In this document: piece by piece, positions 53,685 through 63,920 of the stretch | How the letters are laid out: each line of letters opens with the position of its first letter | Position numbering within the stretch: position 1 is the first letter of the stretch | Assembly (NCBI RefSeq): GCF_009905215.1 | Contig: NZ_CP047593.1 | Location: 3,600,900-3,664,899 of the forward strand | Length of the DNA: 64,000 nt | Origin: Tichowtungia aerotolerans | Lineage (GTDB): Bacteria; Verrucomicrobiota; Kiritimatiellia; Kiritimatiellales; Tichowtungiaceae | Direction: 5' to 3' | Notes under the pieces: model-generated | Told to the model about the DNA's origin: nothing | The model's database searches: none | Seen by the model: only the letters and a program-made list of their open reading frames with translations | Program-made: the position numbers and the translations under genes

Positions 53685-54785
53685 CGGATCGCCGGCCAGA
53701 TACAGTGTCCGGGTCGGGAATGCGAAATCGATACTTTCTTCATTAAAACTCTTCAGCACCGCCAGGTTGAACTGCTGGTCGAATTCCATGAACGCCCAGT
53801 AGTCCGGCGGAGCAAACCAGTAGATCACCAGAATGTTCAGCGAACAGTCGTTGAAGTTATTGAAAAACACGCGATTCGGCATATCCGGATGCATTTTTTC
53901 ATTATGCGCATCCAGAAACTCCCGGATAATCTCCATGGCCCGTTCCACCTTTTCAGGCGGCGTATCATAAGTCAGCGTGATGTTGGCAACCCGCTTGATG
54001 TAAGGCCGCTTACTGATGTTGCGAACCATCATATTTGCCAGTTCACCGTTCGGAACCGTCACCAGATGCCCGTCGAGTGTACGAATGCGGGTTGAACGCA
54101 TGCCGACTTCCTCAACGATTCCGTCTTCACCGTTAGCCACAATGCGATCGCCCAGCTGAAACGGATGATCCGCAAAAATCACCAGCGAACCGAAAAAGTT
54201 TTTAATCGTATCCTGCGCCGCCAGAGCAACGGCCAGACCGCCGACACCCAGCCCGGCAAGAATCGATGTGATCGGTTTATCACTGAGCTGCTGGGCAACC
54301 TGCACCAGCCCGAGAACCACCGTCAGAATACGCAGCGTTTTGCGAACCAGCGGCACCATCATGTCATCGAGCGTCGTGTGGGTTTGGGCCGTCAGTTTTT
54401 TCATCCAGAAATTAACCAGCTCAATTCCCTGATAGATGATATAGGCGACAATAACAGTCAGCAGAACACCAACCACATCATCACGCAACCCGCCGAGCTG
54501 CTCCGGCAGCACCCATACTTTCAAGGCAAAACAAATACCCAGTCCGGCAGTGGGAAACATAATCGTCCGGGAAATCAGAGACAGCCAGGCCATTCGGAAA
54601 GCGTCGACTCCCAGGTTCAGTTTCGAAGCTGCCTTCTCCATCAATACCTTCAGCAGCCTGCCAAGAATAAAACCACCCAGAACGATCAGGATCATCCAGA
54701 AGTAATTCCAGCCGCCCCCTCCGACAAACTCTTCCGTCTTCACGATGATCTGCTCCACCGTATTCGTCACTGTTACAGCCATCAC
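53646..54785 (-). CDS. Small-conductance mechanosensitive channel (MscS family)
   Basis: 379 residues with four or five membrane helices in the first ~190. The pore-lining TM3 and start of the beta domain read ILAGLGVGGLAVALAAQDTI, KNFFGSLVIFADHPFQLGD and GIVEEVGMRSTRIRTLDGHL, which are diagnostic for MscS. It opens under membrane tension to release solutes during hypo-osmotic shock. The first ~60 residues carry one extra helix as in longer MscS-like proteins. The gene is 14 bp after malQ and overlaps the end of the protease gene tail-to-tail. Confidence 0.94.
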   Translation of the reverse strand: MMAVTVTNTVEQIIVKTEEFVGGGGWNYFWMILIVLGGFILGRLLKVLMEKAASKLNLGVDAFRMAWLSLISRTIMFPTAGLGICFALKVWVLPEQLGGLRDDVVGVLLTVIVAYIIYQGIELVNFWMKKLTAQTHTTLDDMMVPLVRKTLRILTVVLGLVQVAQQLSDKPITSILAGLGVGGLAVALAAQDTIKNFFGSLVIFADHPFQLGDRIVANGEDGIVEEVGMRSTRIRTLDGHLVTVPNGELANMMVRNISKRPYIKRVANITLTYDTPPEKVERAMEIIREFLDAHNEKMHPDMPNRVFFNNFNDCSLNILVIYWFAPPDYWAFMEFDQQFNLAVLKSFNEESIDFAFPTRTLYLAGDPSRPLNIGSDRSA

Positions 54786-54799
54786 AGCCTCCTTTGATT

Positions 54800-56299
54800 T
54801 TACCGACCGTTCCGCTCGGTCATCTCTTTTAAAAACTCAGCAATTCCTGTCGTTATCATATCCTCCGACACACGCCAATCCCAATTCCCGGTTGTCGTGC
54901 CCGGCATATTCATACGTCGCCCCCTCCCCAGCACATCCTGCAGCGGAAGGATTGCCCAGCGCGCCGGCGACCGCATCGCCAGCTCTGCTAGGTCCCGGTG
55001 AATATGATCCCCGTGCGTATGCAGATAAACCCGAACCTCATGGCTTGTCTTCTCGTCCAGTGCCTTAAACCATTTGCGCGTCGTCTCATTATCATGCGTT
55101 CCGGTGTAAACCACGCGATCCTCATCGCCTTCCGGACGGTATCCGTCCTTGCGCATATCGTCCGGACTAAACCGAAACTGGAGCACCGTCATGCCCGGAA
55201 ACCCGCACGCCTCGCGCAGCTCGTCCACTGCATCGGTAATGATTCCCAGATCCTCCGCGATCACATGCTCCGCGAGCTGGAATGTTTTTCCAAACATTGG
55301 AACTTTCCGCAAATTGGATTCCAGGGTTTGGAAAAATCCGACGCCCGGCCCCTGCACCCATTCGCCATGAATCGCTGTCGGCTCTTTCGCAGGAATCTCC
55401 CAGTACGACTCAAACCCGCGGAAATGATCGATCCGCACCTTGTCGACCAGTTCAAACGTACGCCGCATCCGCGCTGTCCACCACGCATACTTTGTCTTTC
55501 TGTGAACCTCCCAGTCGTAGAGTGGATTGCCCCAGCGCTGACCGGTCTCCGAAAAATAATCCGGAGGAACGCCCGCCACCACCAAAGACGAACCGTCCTT
55601 ATTCAGCTGAAACAGCTCACGATGCGCCCAGACATCCGCCGAATCGGCCGCGACGAAAATCGGAACGTCGCCGATGATCTCAATTTCCAGGGTTTGGAAA
55701 AACTCCCGCATCTTTTTCCAATGTCTGGCAAAAAGATACTGCAGCACCCTGTGCCGGCGGATTTCTTCGACGTGCTGCTTTCCAAATTTTTCCAGGGTGT
55801 GAACATCGCGATCGCGCAGCGCCTCCGGCCAGTCCGTCCACGGCGCACCATTCTGAGCCGAGCGAATCGTCACAAACAAAGCGTAGTCATCCAGCCAATA
55901 GGATTCTTTTTTACAAAATGCCTTAAAATCAGCACTGTCATCGAACCGCTCACAGACGCCGTTCAGGATCTTCACACGCGCGTCGATCACTGCAGGAAAA
56001 TCGATCTTATGCGGATCAAACTCCGGGAAGCGGCTGAGATGGCGCTTGGTCAGCAGCCCCTCTTCGATCAGCTCATCAAAACTGATCAGCAGCGGATTGC
56101 CGGCAAAAGCCGAGCTGGAGGAATAAGCGGAATAGCCGTAACCGATCGGATTAACGGGAAGGATCTGCCAAAGTTTCTGGCCGCAGGCCGCGAGGAACTC
56201 GCCGAACTTCCGCGCTTCCGGTCCCAGCTCTCCCATACCCCATTTTCCAGGCAGAGATGTAATGTGCAGCAGAATGCCGCTTTTTCGTTCTGAACTCAT
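54800..56299 (-). CDS. malQ: 4-alpha-glucanotransferase (GH77)
   Basis: A 499-residue amylomaltase. SGILLHITSLPGKWGMGELG opens the barrel; VPPDYFSETGQRWGNPLYDW, VRIDHFRGFESYWEIPA (with the nucleophilic Asp), AEDLGIITDAV (general acid region) and YTGTHDNETTRKWF are the GH77 active-site blocks. It moves alpha-1,4-glucan segments between maltodextrins, in glycogen or maltose metabolism. Length is typical. Four copies of the 17-bp palindrome are in this gene, the highest count in the window. It probably shares a transcript with the MscS gene. Confidence 0.96.
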   Translation of the reverse strand: MSSERKSGILLHITSLPGKWGMGELGPEARKFGEFLAACGQKLWQILPVNPIGYGYSAYSSSSAFAGNPLLISFDELIEEGLLTKRHLSRFPEFDPHKIDFPAVIDARVKILNGVCERFDDSADFKAFCKKESYWLDDYALFVTIRSAQNGAPWTDWPEALRDRDVHTLEKFGKQHVEEIRRHRVLQYLFARHWKKMREFFQTLEIEIIGDVPIFVAADSADVWAHRELFQLNKDGSSLVVAGVPPDYFSETGQRWGNPLYDWEVHRKTKYAWWTARMRRTFELVDKVRIDHFRGFESYWEIPAKEPTAIHGEWVQGPGVGFFQTLESNLRKVPMFGKTFQLAEHVIAEDLGIITDAVDELREACGFPGMTVLQFRFSPDDMRKDGYRPEGDEDRVVYTGTHDNETTRKWFKALDEKTSHEVRVYLHTHGDHIHRDLAELAMRSPARWAILPLQDVLGRGRRMNMPGTTTGNWDWRVSEDMITTGIAEFLKEMTERNGR

Positions 56300-56353
56300 G
56301 CAGAGACGATACGGATCGCCTCAGGAAAACAAAACTACGGAATGCACCGAAAT

Positions 56354-56677
56354 TTATTCCGTACAAAAGCAGTATTCGATATCGCGCAGGTCAAACTTCA
56401 CCCGGCCAAGCCGAAGCGGAACATCATCTTTTTTCGATTCGGGAATCAGCAGGGTGTTGAGTTTGAGTTTACCGGTAAATTCCTGATCCCACCCGAACAG
56501 CTTCAGGCGCACCGGCTCATTGAGCATCACATTGAACCGTTTTTTCAGGCGAGCCATCGCATCTTCGCGGTCCTTTACAAAAAACTGATAGCCGCGCTCC
56601 TGCGGATCGTGCGGCATTTCCAGCCCGTCCGCCGGCACTGAAAGAAAATCAAACCCAAGCTGATCTGTATTATCCAT
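56354..56677 (-). CDS. Conserved hypothetical protein, 107 residues
   Basis: The start at 56677 (MDNTDQLGFDFLSVPADG) is preferred; the upstream in-frame extension to 56749 is rich in arginine and looks non-coding. The protein is soluble and charged, with HDPQERGYQFFVKDREDAM and VRLKLFGWDQEFTGKLKLN, and ends DLRDIEYCFCTE. No family recognised. It lies between malQ and the CRISPR array, 54 bp from the former. Confidence 0.55.
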   Translation of the reverse strand: MDNTDQLGFDFLSVPADGLEMPHDPQERGYQFFVKDREDAMARLKKRFNVMLNEPVRLKLFGWDQEFTGKLKLNTLLIPESKKDDVPLRLGRVKFDLRDIEYCFCTE

Positions 56678-56751
56678 CCGCGCAATGTACAAAACCCACC
56701 GCCTCCTGAGAACCCGGAATATTCGGAATTTTAAAACCGACTGATTCACTG

Positions 56752-58040
56752 GCGGAAATCATCTCGAAGAACTGTCAATCCACAACTACACATATGACGC
56801 CACGAATACCGCACCGTTGGAAATCATCTCGAAGAACTGTCAATCCACAACCTGGATGTTTGGATTGATGAAACAGGTCCTGTTGGAAATCATCTCGAAG
56901 AACTGTCAATCCACAACAGTACCACACCGATAGCGAGGACGGTAAAAGTTGGAAATCATCTCGAAGAACTGTCAATCCACAACGACGAGCAGCTTTCCGC
57001 GCTGAAGTCTCAGGGTTGGAAATCATCTCGAAGAACTGTCAATCCACAACTTGCCCATGCGCTGATTAAATCCACCACCGGTTGGAAATCATCTCGAAGA
57101 ACTGTCAATCCACAACCGGGCGCGGAATTATAAAGACGGCGTTTTAGTTGGAAATCATCTCGAAGAACTGTCAATCCACAACGTCTCGCAACCGAACGAA
57201 TCACCGGTGACCGTTGGAAATCATCTCGAAGAACTGTCAATCCACAACTCTGTTCAGGCTCTTTATCAGCGAGTTCGCGTTGGAAATCATCTCGAAGAAC
57301 TGTCAATCCACAACTGGAAACGATGACCTAAACACAGCACATGCGTTGGAAATCATCTCGAAGAACTGTCAATCCACAACTAATGGTTACTCTAACGTCT
57401 GGACCGTTGCGTTGGAAATCATCTCGAAGAACTGTCAATCCACAACCCGGAAATTGTTCTTTTTGGTGTTGGGAATGTTGGAAATCATCTCGAAGAACTG
57501 TCAATCCACAACAGGATGGATTCAAACCGTCTTGGAAACAAAGTTGGAAATCATCTCGAAGAACTGTCAATCCACAACCGCCTTACAGAGATCGCAAACC
57601 TGACATGGGTTGGAAATCATCTCGAAGAACTGTCAATCCACAACCGAAAGCAGGCCGCGCTAAACAGCGCAAGCGTTGGAAATCATCTCGAAGAACTGTC
57701 AATCCACAACCCTTTACCGGTACTCCGTTCATATGCCTCAGTTGGAAATCATCTCGAAGAACTGTCAATCCACAACCGGCCGGTGAACTGGTGATTGAAC
57801 AGTCCTGTTGGAAATCATCTCGAAGAACTGTCAATCCACAACGTCAACCGGCAGCTCATGCCAGTGGATATTGTTGGAAATCATCTCGAAGAACTGTCAA
57901 TCCACAACCCTGAATATGGCCCAAGAAACCGGCGAACCGTTGGAAATCATCTCGAAGAACTGTCAATCCACAACCCAAGAATGCTTGTAGGCCATCCTGT
58001 TTTAGTTGGAAATCATCTCGAAGAACTGTCAATCCACAAC
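56752..58040 (-). CRISPR. Type II-C CRISPR array, 20 repeats and 19 spacers
   Basis: Repeats are 36 bp. In crRNA orientation (minus strand) each begins GTTGTGGATTGACAGTTC and ends TTCGAGATGATTTCCAAC. Spacers are 30 bp except the first (29), third (29) and fourth (31) counted from 56752. All repeats look identical except the one at 56752-56787, which has two changed bases at its outer end (GC in place of TT on +), as expected for the oldest, leader-distal repeat. The minus-strand direction is fixed by the tracrRNA anti-repeat at 63921. Spacer sources cannot be determined here. Confidence 0.98.
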
Positions 58041-58172
58041 ATAGGCCCCATATCCCTCTCGTTTTCAATCATTTACCCATTGGATATCGGGCAAAAACGA
58101 ACGAGCTACCCATGAAGTGGATCGCGATCTTCCGGTTTTCAGTTATCAAATATCAAAGAAATCCAAGTCCAT
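58041..58172 (-). promoter_or_regulatory. CRISPR leader
   Basis: The 132 bp between cas2 and the first (newest) repeat. Minus-strand transcription from here runs into the array. It is more AT-rich than the surroundings. No sure -35/-10 could be named. The placement follows from the degenerate repeat at the opposite end and from tracrRNA complementarity. Confidence 0.75.
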
Positions 58173-58511
58173 CTAGAAAAATTCCAGCTGACTTGGCTTC
58201 GGAGGGAGAGGCGTTGTCGCCTCTCCCCAAAAATTAATGATGTCGCCGTATTGCTTGTCGGTAATTCGCAGAATACTGACCTGCCCCTTCTTGGGAACCA
58301 TACTGTTAACCCGCTTGGTGTGAACATCCGCACTCTCTTTACTCCCGCAGTGCCGGGTATAAACCGAGTATTGCATCATGGTGAAGCCGTCTTTCATCAA
58401 CCGCTTACGAAACGCGGAAGCGTTATGGCGCTCTTTTTTCGTGTTCGTCGGCAAATCAAAAAATACGAACAGCCACATGATTTTATACGCGTTAAGCCGC
58501 ACCTCCGACAT
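58173..58511 (-). CDS. cas2: Cas2, spacer-acquisition subunit
   Basis: 112 residues. The ferredoxin-like core begins MWLFVFFDLPTNTKKERHNA with the conserved Asp after the first strand, followed by FRKRLMKDGFTMMQYSVYTR and QVSILRITDKQYGDI. Cas2 dimers bridge Cas1 dimers for spacer integration. It overlaps the cas1 end by 20 bp, so they are translated together. It is the last gene before the leader. Confidence 0.97.
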   Translation of the reverse strand: MSEVRLNAYKIMWLFVFFDLPTNTKKERHNASAFRKRLMKDGFTMMQYSVYTRHCGSKESADVHTKRVNSMVPKKGQVSILRITDKQYGDIINFWGEATTPLPPKPSQLEFF

Positions 58512-59415
58512 TTTGCACCGCCTTCATAACCGGATAATCCACTTTCTTTTGCGTCCCACCGACACAACGCGCCAGCGAGGCGGTTGTGGTCGACAGACCA
58601 ACCATCAGGGGCCGCAAGGTGTTCGTGAGATGAACATCTGAGGCCAGCAGCTTGAGTAACTGCTGCTTGTGCTCCCGAGTGAGTTCTTCAATCGGCTCTT
58701 CGGTTTCTTTCCAAATATTGTAAACGATATCATCGGCATAAGGCCGATACGGTTCCATCACGTCATCCGCCAAGGCATAGGCGTTATATTTATTGTGATG
58801 ATGAATCCCAATAGCGGGATAAAGCCCCGACCCAACCAGTGACCGGGCAACCGCCGCACGCAGAATCGCGTAGACATAATTGAGCAAATGATTGGGCGCG
58901 CCACCGAACCGCTCCCTGCGAAAATTATCGCCAAACAGATTCTGCCAATAAATCCGGGCGGCCGCACCTTCCCGGTTGTCGGCATCGCCGCTTTTTACAC
59001 TAGCGGCATACCGGCGCAGCGCCTCCACTCCGCCGGATCCTGTCCGCTCCAGCATGGCGGCCTGATTCTTAATCTTCATTTCAACCGTCTGCTTCCACAA
59101 TTGCTTCTTGAGCGGTTCAGACATCTCCAGCTGTGCGGCAAGCGTTTCGGCATGAGTTGTGTTGCCGTCAAACGGAACGCTCATTGCCGCCGGATGGTGC
59201 AGCTTATCGCAAAAAACAATCGCGGCATTGTTCGCCGTCAACTCTTCGATCAATCGAAGCGACAATGTAATACTATGGTTGTCCAGCACCACAAAACCAA
59301 TATCCTCCACCGGAACCGTCCGCACCTCGCCCTCCGGTTTCGGCGTATAAACCAGTTGCCCATTCTTAAACGAAAGGTGCGCCGATGATTCAAAACAGAC
59401 CGTGCGCTTTAGCAT
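58492..59415 (-). CDS. cas1: Cas1, spacer-acquisition integrase
   Basis: 307 residues, normal for type II Cas1. The metal-binding residues sit in the segments REGAAARIYWQNLFG (Glu), YPAIGIHHHNKYNAYALADD (His, Asp) and VMEPYRPYADD. The N-terminal beta domain reads GQLVYTPKPEGEVRTVPVED. It integrates new spacers at the leader-proximal repeat with Cas2. It starts 2 bp after the cas9 stop codon, so it belongs to a cas9-cas1-cas2 operon. No csn2 or cas4 is present. Confidence 0.98.
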   Translation of the reverse strand: MLKRTVCFESSAHLSFKNGQLVYTPKPEGEVRTVPVEDIGFVVLDNHSITLSLRLIEELTANNAAIVFCDKLHHPAAMSVPFDGNTTHAETLAAQLEMSEPLKKQLWKQTVEMKIKNQAAMLERTGSGGVEALRRYAASVKSGDADNREGAAARIYWQNLFGDNFRRERFGGAPNHLLNYVYAILRAAVARSLVGSGLYPAIGIHHHNKYNAYALADDVMEPYRPYADDIVYNIWKETEEPIEELTREHKQQLLKLLASDVHLTNTLRPLMVGLSTTTASLARCVGGTQKKVDYPVMKAVQNVGGAA

Positions 59416-59417
59416 GC

Positions 59418-62400
59418 CTACACTCCCTTGAATTCGATCTCGCCGAGAACACTCAAGTTGAAATGAACTCCCTCAACAGCAATATTCATATTGTTGTAAG
59501 AAATACGCTGAAGAGGGTTGGGTGAATCAAAGTTAGCCTCTGATGGATATTTGGTTCCGCGATGCTTCTTATTTTCCAACTCTAAGTCGCCTTTTTTTCC
59601 CGAAACTAAATGGTGCCGAAACACCATTCTGGTCTCATTTTTAGACAGATCATTAATTTTAAACAAACGGATCGACAATTCTTCGAGAGACAACTGAGCC
59701 AACTCATTAACGCTTTTTTTACAAAAGAGCACAACCTGATCAACAAACAAGGCACGCTCAAACTCATACACACGCCCTTTTTTATCCTTTTTTGTTGCCG
59801 GAAACACCAACTTACTTTTTACCGCCTCCAGGCCTTCACACCCTTCATGAACAACACCACCGGCACCAACATAAAGACCTACTGCAGAAACCGTGGCATT
59901 TTCCGCATAAAAATACTGTTTATGCGGGTGATCATATTTTTTGGATTTATCGCGTTGTCTCTTAACAGCAAGAGGATCCTTCACAGTAGCAGCCCTACAA
60001 CGAACGCGCTTAATTGGCATTATCATCTTCCCGTTGATAAAAACGGGCTCATTCAATGCCTCTGGAAGACCCCATCCCTTTCTAACTCTATCCTTAATGA
60101 TTAGATCAATCGCCGAATTCTTCATGTAGATTTTAGCCTTAAGAGCCTCTGAAAAACTCAACTTATACTTCTTCATCAACAAGCGAGAAACGATCCCAAT
60201 CCGCTTCGCAACACCCCTATCAACAACTCTTGCTTTCAAATCATGTAGATTTTTAAAACCCTTCAACGCTTCATTGCTGCTCACTAATGGAACGCGCACA
60301 ACGGAAATCTCTTCACCTTCATGCAAAACGCGCCCGTAGAACGTATCTTTATGCAATCGCGCCCGTGCGGTTTGCTTTTTCTTCAGATCATTATTTGTCG
60401 CTCCAGCCTTTACCTTCTTCATAATATGCGATGGTAACACGCCGGATTGCTTTAACAGATTATTAGATGAAAAGTGCGAAACCAAAACCTCCTGCTCCAA
60501 CTGTTTAACACTGGGTATAAAACTCTCCCAAGGCTGCGGAACCAGAGTCGCCTTTCTTCCTCGCGCAAATTTTTCATCTTCCTTGCGCGTATAGAACTCC
60601 GCAAGTTGGTTGTATTGATACTTCGTCATACAGGCGATGACTAGAGCATCAATGCAATGATGCGTATGCTTTTCACGCGATTTCTTTTCCGCCAGTTGCA
60701 AGCCCCACTGTTTACGCAACTCCGCTACTGTTGCCCCATTCACGGTCATCACATTCTTAAAAATCGTCTGCAGATAGAAGCAGGCATATTTAGTAATAAT
60801 CCGCGTATCATTAAGCTGGCGGTTTGCAAACGTGTTCGGCACCTCTTTCATCGTAAAACGCTCATATTTCTTTGCGAAATGATCGCGTTCCAATTTCAGG
60901 CGATGCCGTTTCTGGATTATTTTTGCTTTTCGTTCCGGATCCGCGTTCCGTGCAGCGGAAACGGTTTTCTTTATCTCGCGCTCTAGATCTACACACCTCT
61001 CTTTCCAATGCTCAATCCGAGGAAGAATTTCTTCATGATTGTCGCACTCCGAAGGAATCCTGCTTTTCTTTATTTCACGATTATATTTCTTACAGCAGAG
61101 AGTCAGATTCTCTTCAGAATTGTCATAGGAACGAGAGCGCGGAAGGATGTGTTCGACCTCAAAACGAGGGTTATTACCGAGAAAATCAGCCAAACCAATG
61201 CTTTGCCCTGTGTATGGGCATTTCCGTTTCTGATCCTCCCAAAGCTCATATTTTAGCGTCTTCTGTTCAATCTCCTGATTACACTTCAACCATTCCCTTT
61301 CTGAATCATCGGGCAACAGCTCTTCCCACAATTTAAATTTAAAAAGGTCAGCATCTGTCGCCTCCTTCTTCATAAGGTTCTTTATAATCTGGGCATATTT
61401 CTTCCTGCGCTCTTCCCTCGCCTTATTGTCTGCCTCAATAACAGCCCGCATGTTTGCGGTGTTGAGCTCACGTGCCATTTCAATATGAATTTCAGTTTCA
61501 GGAAAAACTGTTTCGTCATGAATCAGAGCATTAACCACAGCACGAAGGCGGTGCATTGTGCGCATAAAGACAGGATTCTTTATGGAAGAAACAATCGGGC
61601 TTTCCAAAATCAGTTTGCCCGCCCGTACCGTTTCTGATTTTCGGTATGGATTGTGTTTAAGAACATCTGAAGGATGATACAACAGCGATGCTCGTTCGTT
61701 TGTGACCCCAAACTCTCCGACTAATATTTCACGCAAAACACTCTTTAGAGGCATCAGCTTTACCCAACGCCCCTCGTCCGCCTCAACCCGCCATTGCGTC
61801 TTTATCAATTCGGCAACCTTCCGGGAAAACAAAGCCTGTTCCTCATCCGAAAAAACAGACCACTCTTTTGCGCCAAATTTGGCCACAAATTTCAGTGCTA
61901 CTTTTTCATGAGAATCAGACACCTCCCTGAAGCACTCCTTCAACTCCTCCAATGAATCAAAATCAGAAATCAACTCGTTGGCCACTACAACTTGCTTCCG
62001 ATAAGCAGAATACGCACAAAACTTCTCTGAAAGAATATTTTTTACCGCATTGGCATCGACATCAGAACCGCGCAAAACAGCAGGAATATTCGCGAAGAGA
62101 ACGGCATGGGAATAAATCATGCCTTCTTTCAGGAGAGGAACAATTTTACACATCGCTCCCGCACTAAGAGAAGAATAGCCCCTCGTCAGCTTTATCTCCG
62201 AAAATGCGTCAGCAACTTCCTCTGAAAAATTCCAACTCTTCAACAACTGACGTTTCCGCTCTTGGGGATCTTCCCGAGAAAATAGAACACCCCAAACTTC
62301 CGTCAAAATATCACTGTCAGTTTTCTTGCGCCCTTTTACATTGTTAAACTTCCCTTTATAGGTAACAACAATCCTGTTTTGGTAATCCGCCCCAAAGACC

Positions 62401-63848
62401 TTACGGAACTGACTTAAAACAGGACACCCCGAGACCGATGTGTCCAATGCATAATTGACATAGAAATCGGCAGGCTGGTCCTTTTCATCCCGGACCCGCG
62501 CAACTGTTGCATTCTTTCCAAAAAGAACCCCGGCGATCTCGGAAAATTTAAAATAGGGCTTTGATTTGCGAAAAAACAGGTGCTCTATTTCTTTCTTCTG
62601 GTTCTCGGAAAGAAAATCCATCTCCGCATCACCAGCAGACTTGAATTTTATCTGGTTAATAAAACTCCACATCCGGAACTCTTCAAATATTGGGTGGGAC
62701 AACGGGGCGCATTTTTTACTGTATGTAATGGGAACCGATTTCCCAGTTTCATCAACTCGATATATCGGCTTGCCATCCCTAAACGCAGGTAACCGATATT
62801 CTAACGAACAACTTGCAACCAACCCTTTCTGCGATCTCAATGGACGCTGATAAAAAATCGCATCATAAAGCTTTTGCTTCAGTTCACCCTCTATTTCCTG
62901 AACCCGGCAAATTTCATCGAACTCCGCTTCATAGTGCTTTTCCCTATCAGTATATTGGCCTCGAATTTTCGTTCCGTCCCCATAACACTGATAAAAATAT
63001 TCCCCGATAGTTCGCGCATTTGCCTTTTCAATCTTCTGATCTAACTCATGAATTCCCTTTTGAACCTTCCCAAGGAACTCCGGCTTCTCCAGTACAGCTA
63101 TGCACTCACTATAAGCAGCACTAAAATCCGAGGTATTTCTTAAAATTCGGAGCAGCCTGTTCTTGAGCTTGCTCACCTTGCCCTTTGTGTCACCCGCCAA
63201 TTCCTCGATAATCTCAGAAACCTCTTCCGACGAATCGTGCTCACGCTCAAACTCTGACAGCAAAGTCGCATGAAACACGTCATATTCGTCATCACCCGCA
63301 TCAAGACTGTTGCTCTTGAACCCGCGACGTTGCGCCAAATGATAAAAAGCACGGCCTAAGTTGTTCCGCTCTGTTTCATTATCCCAATTAATCTTCCCCT
63401 CAATTGCATTAAACCGGAACAGATAAGGGTTCCGCATCACCTTATTCTTATTTTTGGAACTGAGATCATTGGTGTTCTGCCAATCCAGAAAAGCCTTGTC
63501 TTTGGGATATTCCTTATACCGTTTCTGTTGTTCTGCCTTCCGACCATACTGCCAAACATCCAAATCAACATCGGTTATCCCGGGGCACATCCCGTAATTA
63601 ACCAGAACCCGCAGTGTGTTTATCTTCCTGATGCGCCGTCGGTCATTTATCTTACGCGCACTTCGCTTTTCACGTCGCCCTGCCGCCTTTGATTTTCGAG
63701 CACCACCCTGCGCGACATCGTTCACCGCCTCCGGAAAAACATGGACGCCCTTTTTCACCAATTCGAACAGCCCATTACCAAAATCATCAACAACCGCCCA
63801 ACCAATGCTGTTCGTTCCCAAATCCAAGCCCAGAATGCGCTTACTCAT
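59418..63848 (-). CDS. cas9: Cas9 RNA-guided nuclease, type II-C, long form
   Basis: 1476 residues. RuvC-I ILGLDLGTNSIGWAVVDD has D9; an Arg-rich bridge helix (RREKRSARKINDRRRIRKI) follows at about 58-76; RuvC-II IHIEMAREL has E790; the HNH domain CPYTGQSIGLADF to FEVEHILPRSRSYDNSEENL has H900 and the Asn; RuvC-III HHCIDALVIACM has H1063 and D1067. All nuclease residues are present, so both strands should be cut at a matching target. At 1476 it is longer than compact II-C proteins (about 1000-1100) and nearer the long Bacteroidetes-type II-C forms. The PAM cannot be read from sequence. Confidence 0.98.
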   Translation of the reverse strand: MSKRILGLDLGTNSIGWAVVDDFGNGLFELVKKGVHVFPEAVNDVAQGGARKSKAAGRREKRSARKINDRRRIRKINTLRVLVNYGMCPGITDVDLDVWQYGRKAEQQKRYKEYPKDKAFLDWQNTNDLSSKNKNKVMRNPYLFRFNAIEGKINWDNETERNNLGRAFYHLAQRRGFKSNSLDAGDDEYDVFHATLLSEFEREHDSSEEVSEIIEELAGDTKGKVSKLKNRLLRILRNTSDFSAAYSECIAVLEKPEFLGKVQKGIHELDQKIEKANARTIGEYFYQCYGDGTKIRGQYTDREKHYEAEFDEICRVQEIEGELKQKLYDAIFYQRPLRSQKGLVASCSLEYRLPAFRDGKPIYRVDETGKSVPITYSKKCAPLSHPIFEEFRMWSFINQIKFKSAGDAEMDFLSENQKKEIEHLFFRKSKPYFKFSEIAGVLFGKNATVARVRDEKDQPADFYVNYALDTSVSGCPVLSQFRKVFGADYQNRIVVTYKGKFNNVKGRKKTDSDILTEVWGVLFSREDPQERKRQLLKSWNFSEEVADAFSEIKLTRGYSSLSAGAMCKIVPLLKEGMIYSHAVLFANIPAVLRGSDVDANAVKNILSEKFCAYSAYRKQVVVANELISDFDSLEELKECFREVSDSHEKVALKFVAKFGAKEWSVFSDEEQALFSRKVAELIKTQWRVEADEGRWVKLMPLKSVLREILVGEFGVTNERASLLYHPSDVLKHNPYRKSETVRAGKLILESPIVSSIKNPVFMRTMHRLRAVVNALIHDETVFPETEIHIEMARELNTANMRAVIEADNKAREERRKKYAQIIKNLMKKEATDADLFKFKLWEELLPDDSEREWLKCNQEIEQKTLKYELWEDQKRKCPYTGQSIGLADFLGNNPRFEVEHILPRSRSYDNSEENLTLCCKKYNREIKKSRIPSECDNHEEILPRIEHWKERCVDLEREIKKTVSAARNADPERKAKIIQKRHRLKLERDHFAKKYERFTMKEVPNTFANRQLNDTRIITKYACFYLQTIFKNVMTVNGATVAELRKQWGLQLAEKKSREKHTHHCIDALVIACMTKYQYNQLAEFYTRKEDEKFARGRKATLVPQPWESFIPSVKQLEQEVLVSHFSSNNLLKQSGVLPSHIMKKVKAGATNNDLKKKQTARARLHKDTFYGRVLHEGEEISVVRVPLVSSNEALKGFKNLHDLKARVVDRGVAKRIGIVSRLLMKKYKLSFSEALKAKIYMKNSAIDLIIKDRVRKGWGLPEALNEPVFINGKMIMPIKRVRCRAATVKDPLAVKRQRDKSKKYDHPHKQYFYAENATVSAVGLYVGAGGVVHEGCEGLEAVKSKLVFPATKKDKKGRVYEFERALFVDQVVLFCKKSVNELAQLSLEELSIRLFKINDLSKNETRMVFRHHLVSGKKGDLELENKKHRGTKYPSEANFDSPNPLQRISYNNMNIAVEGVHFNLSVLGEIEFKGV

Positions 63849-63920
63849 TTTTGACTCCCAACTTTCTATTGACTTCTATGTCTCTAAAATCTAAACATCA
63901 CCTTCGTGAGAGAAAGTAAT

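Noticed and set aside
56752-58040. The half-site GTTGGAAATC in the CRISPR repeat as a link to the 17-bp palindrome
   Set aside because: The repeat has only one arm and no palindrome; the resemblance is probably coincidental.
56775-58115. Several ORFs through the CRISPR array, with repeating peptides such as GLTVLRDDFQ or LEIISKNCQSTT
   Set aside because: They are translations of the 36-bp repeat, whose length is a multiple of three; together with mostly 30-bp spacers this keeps frames open. They are not genes.
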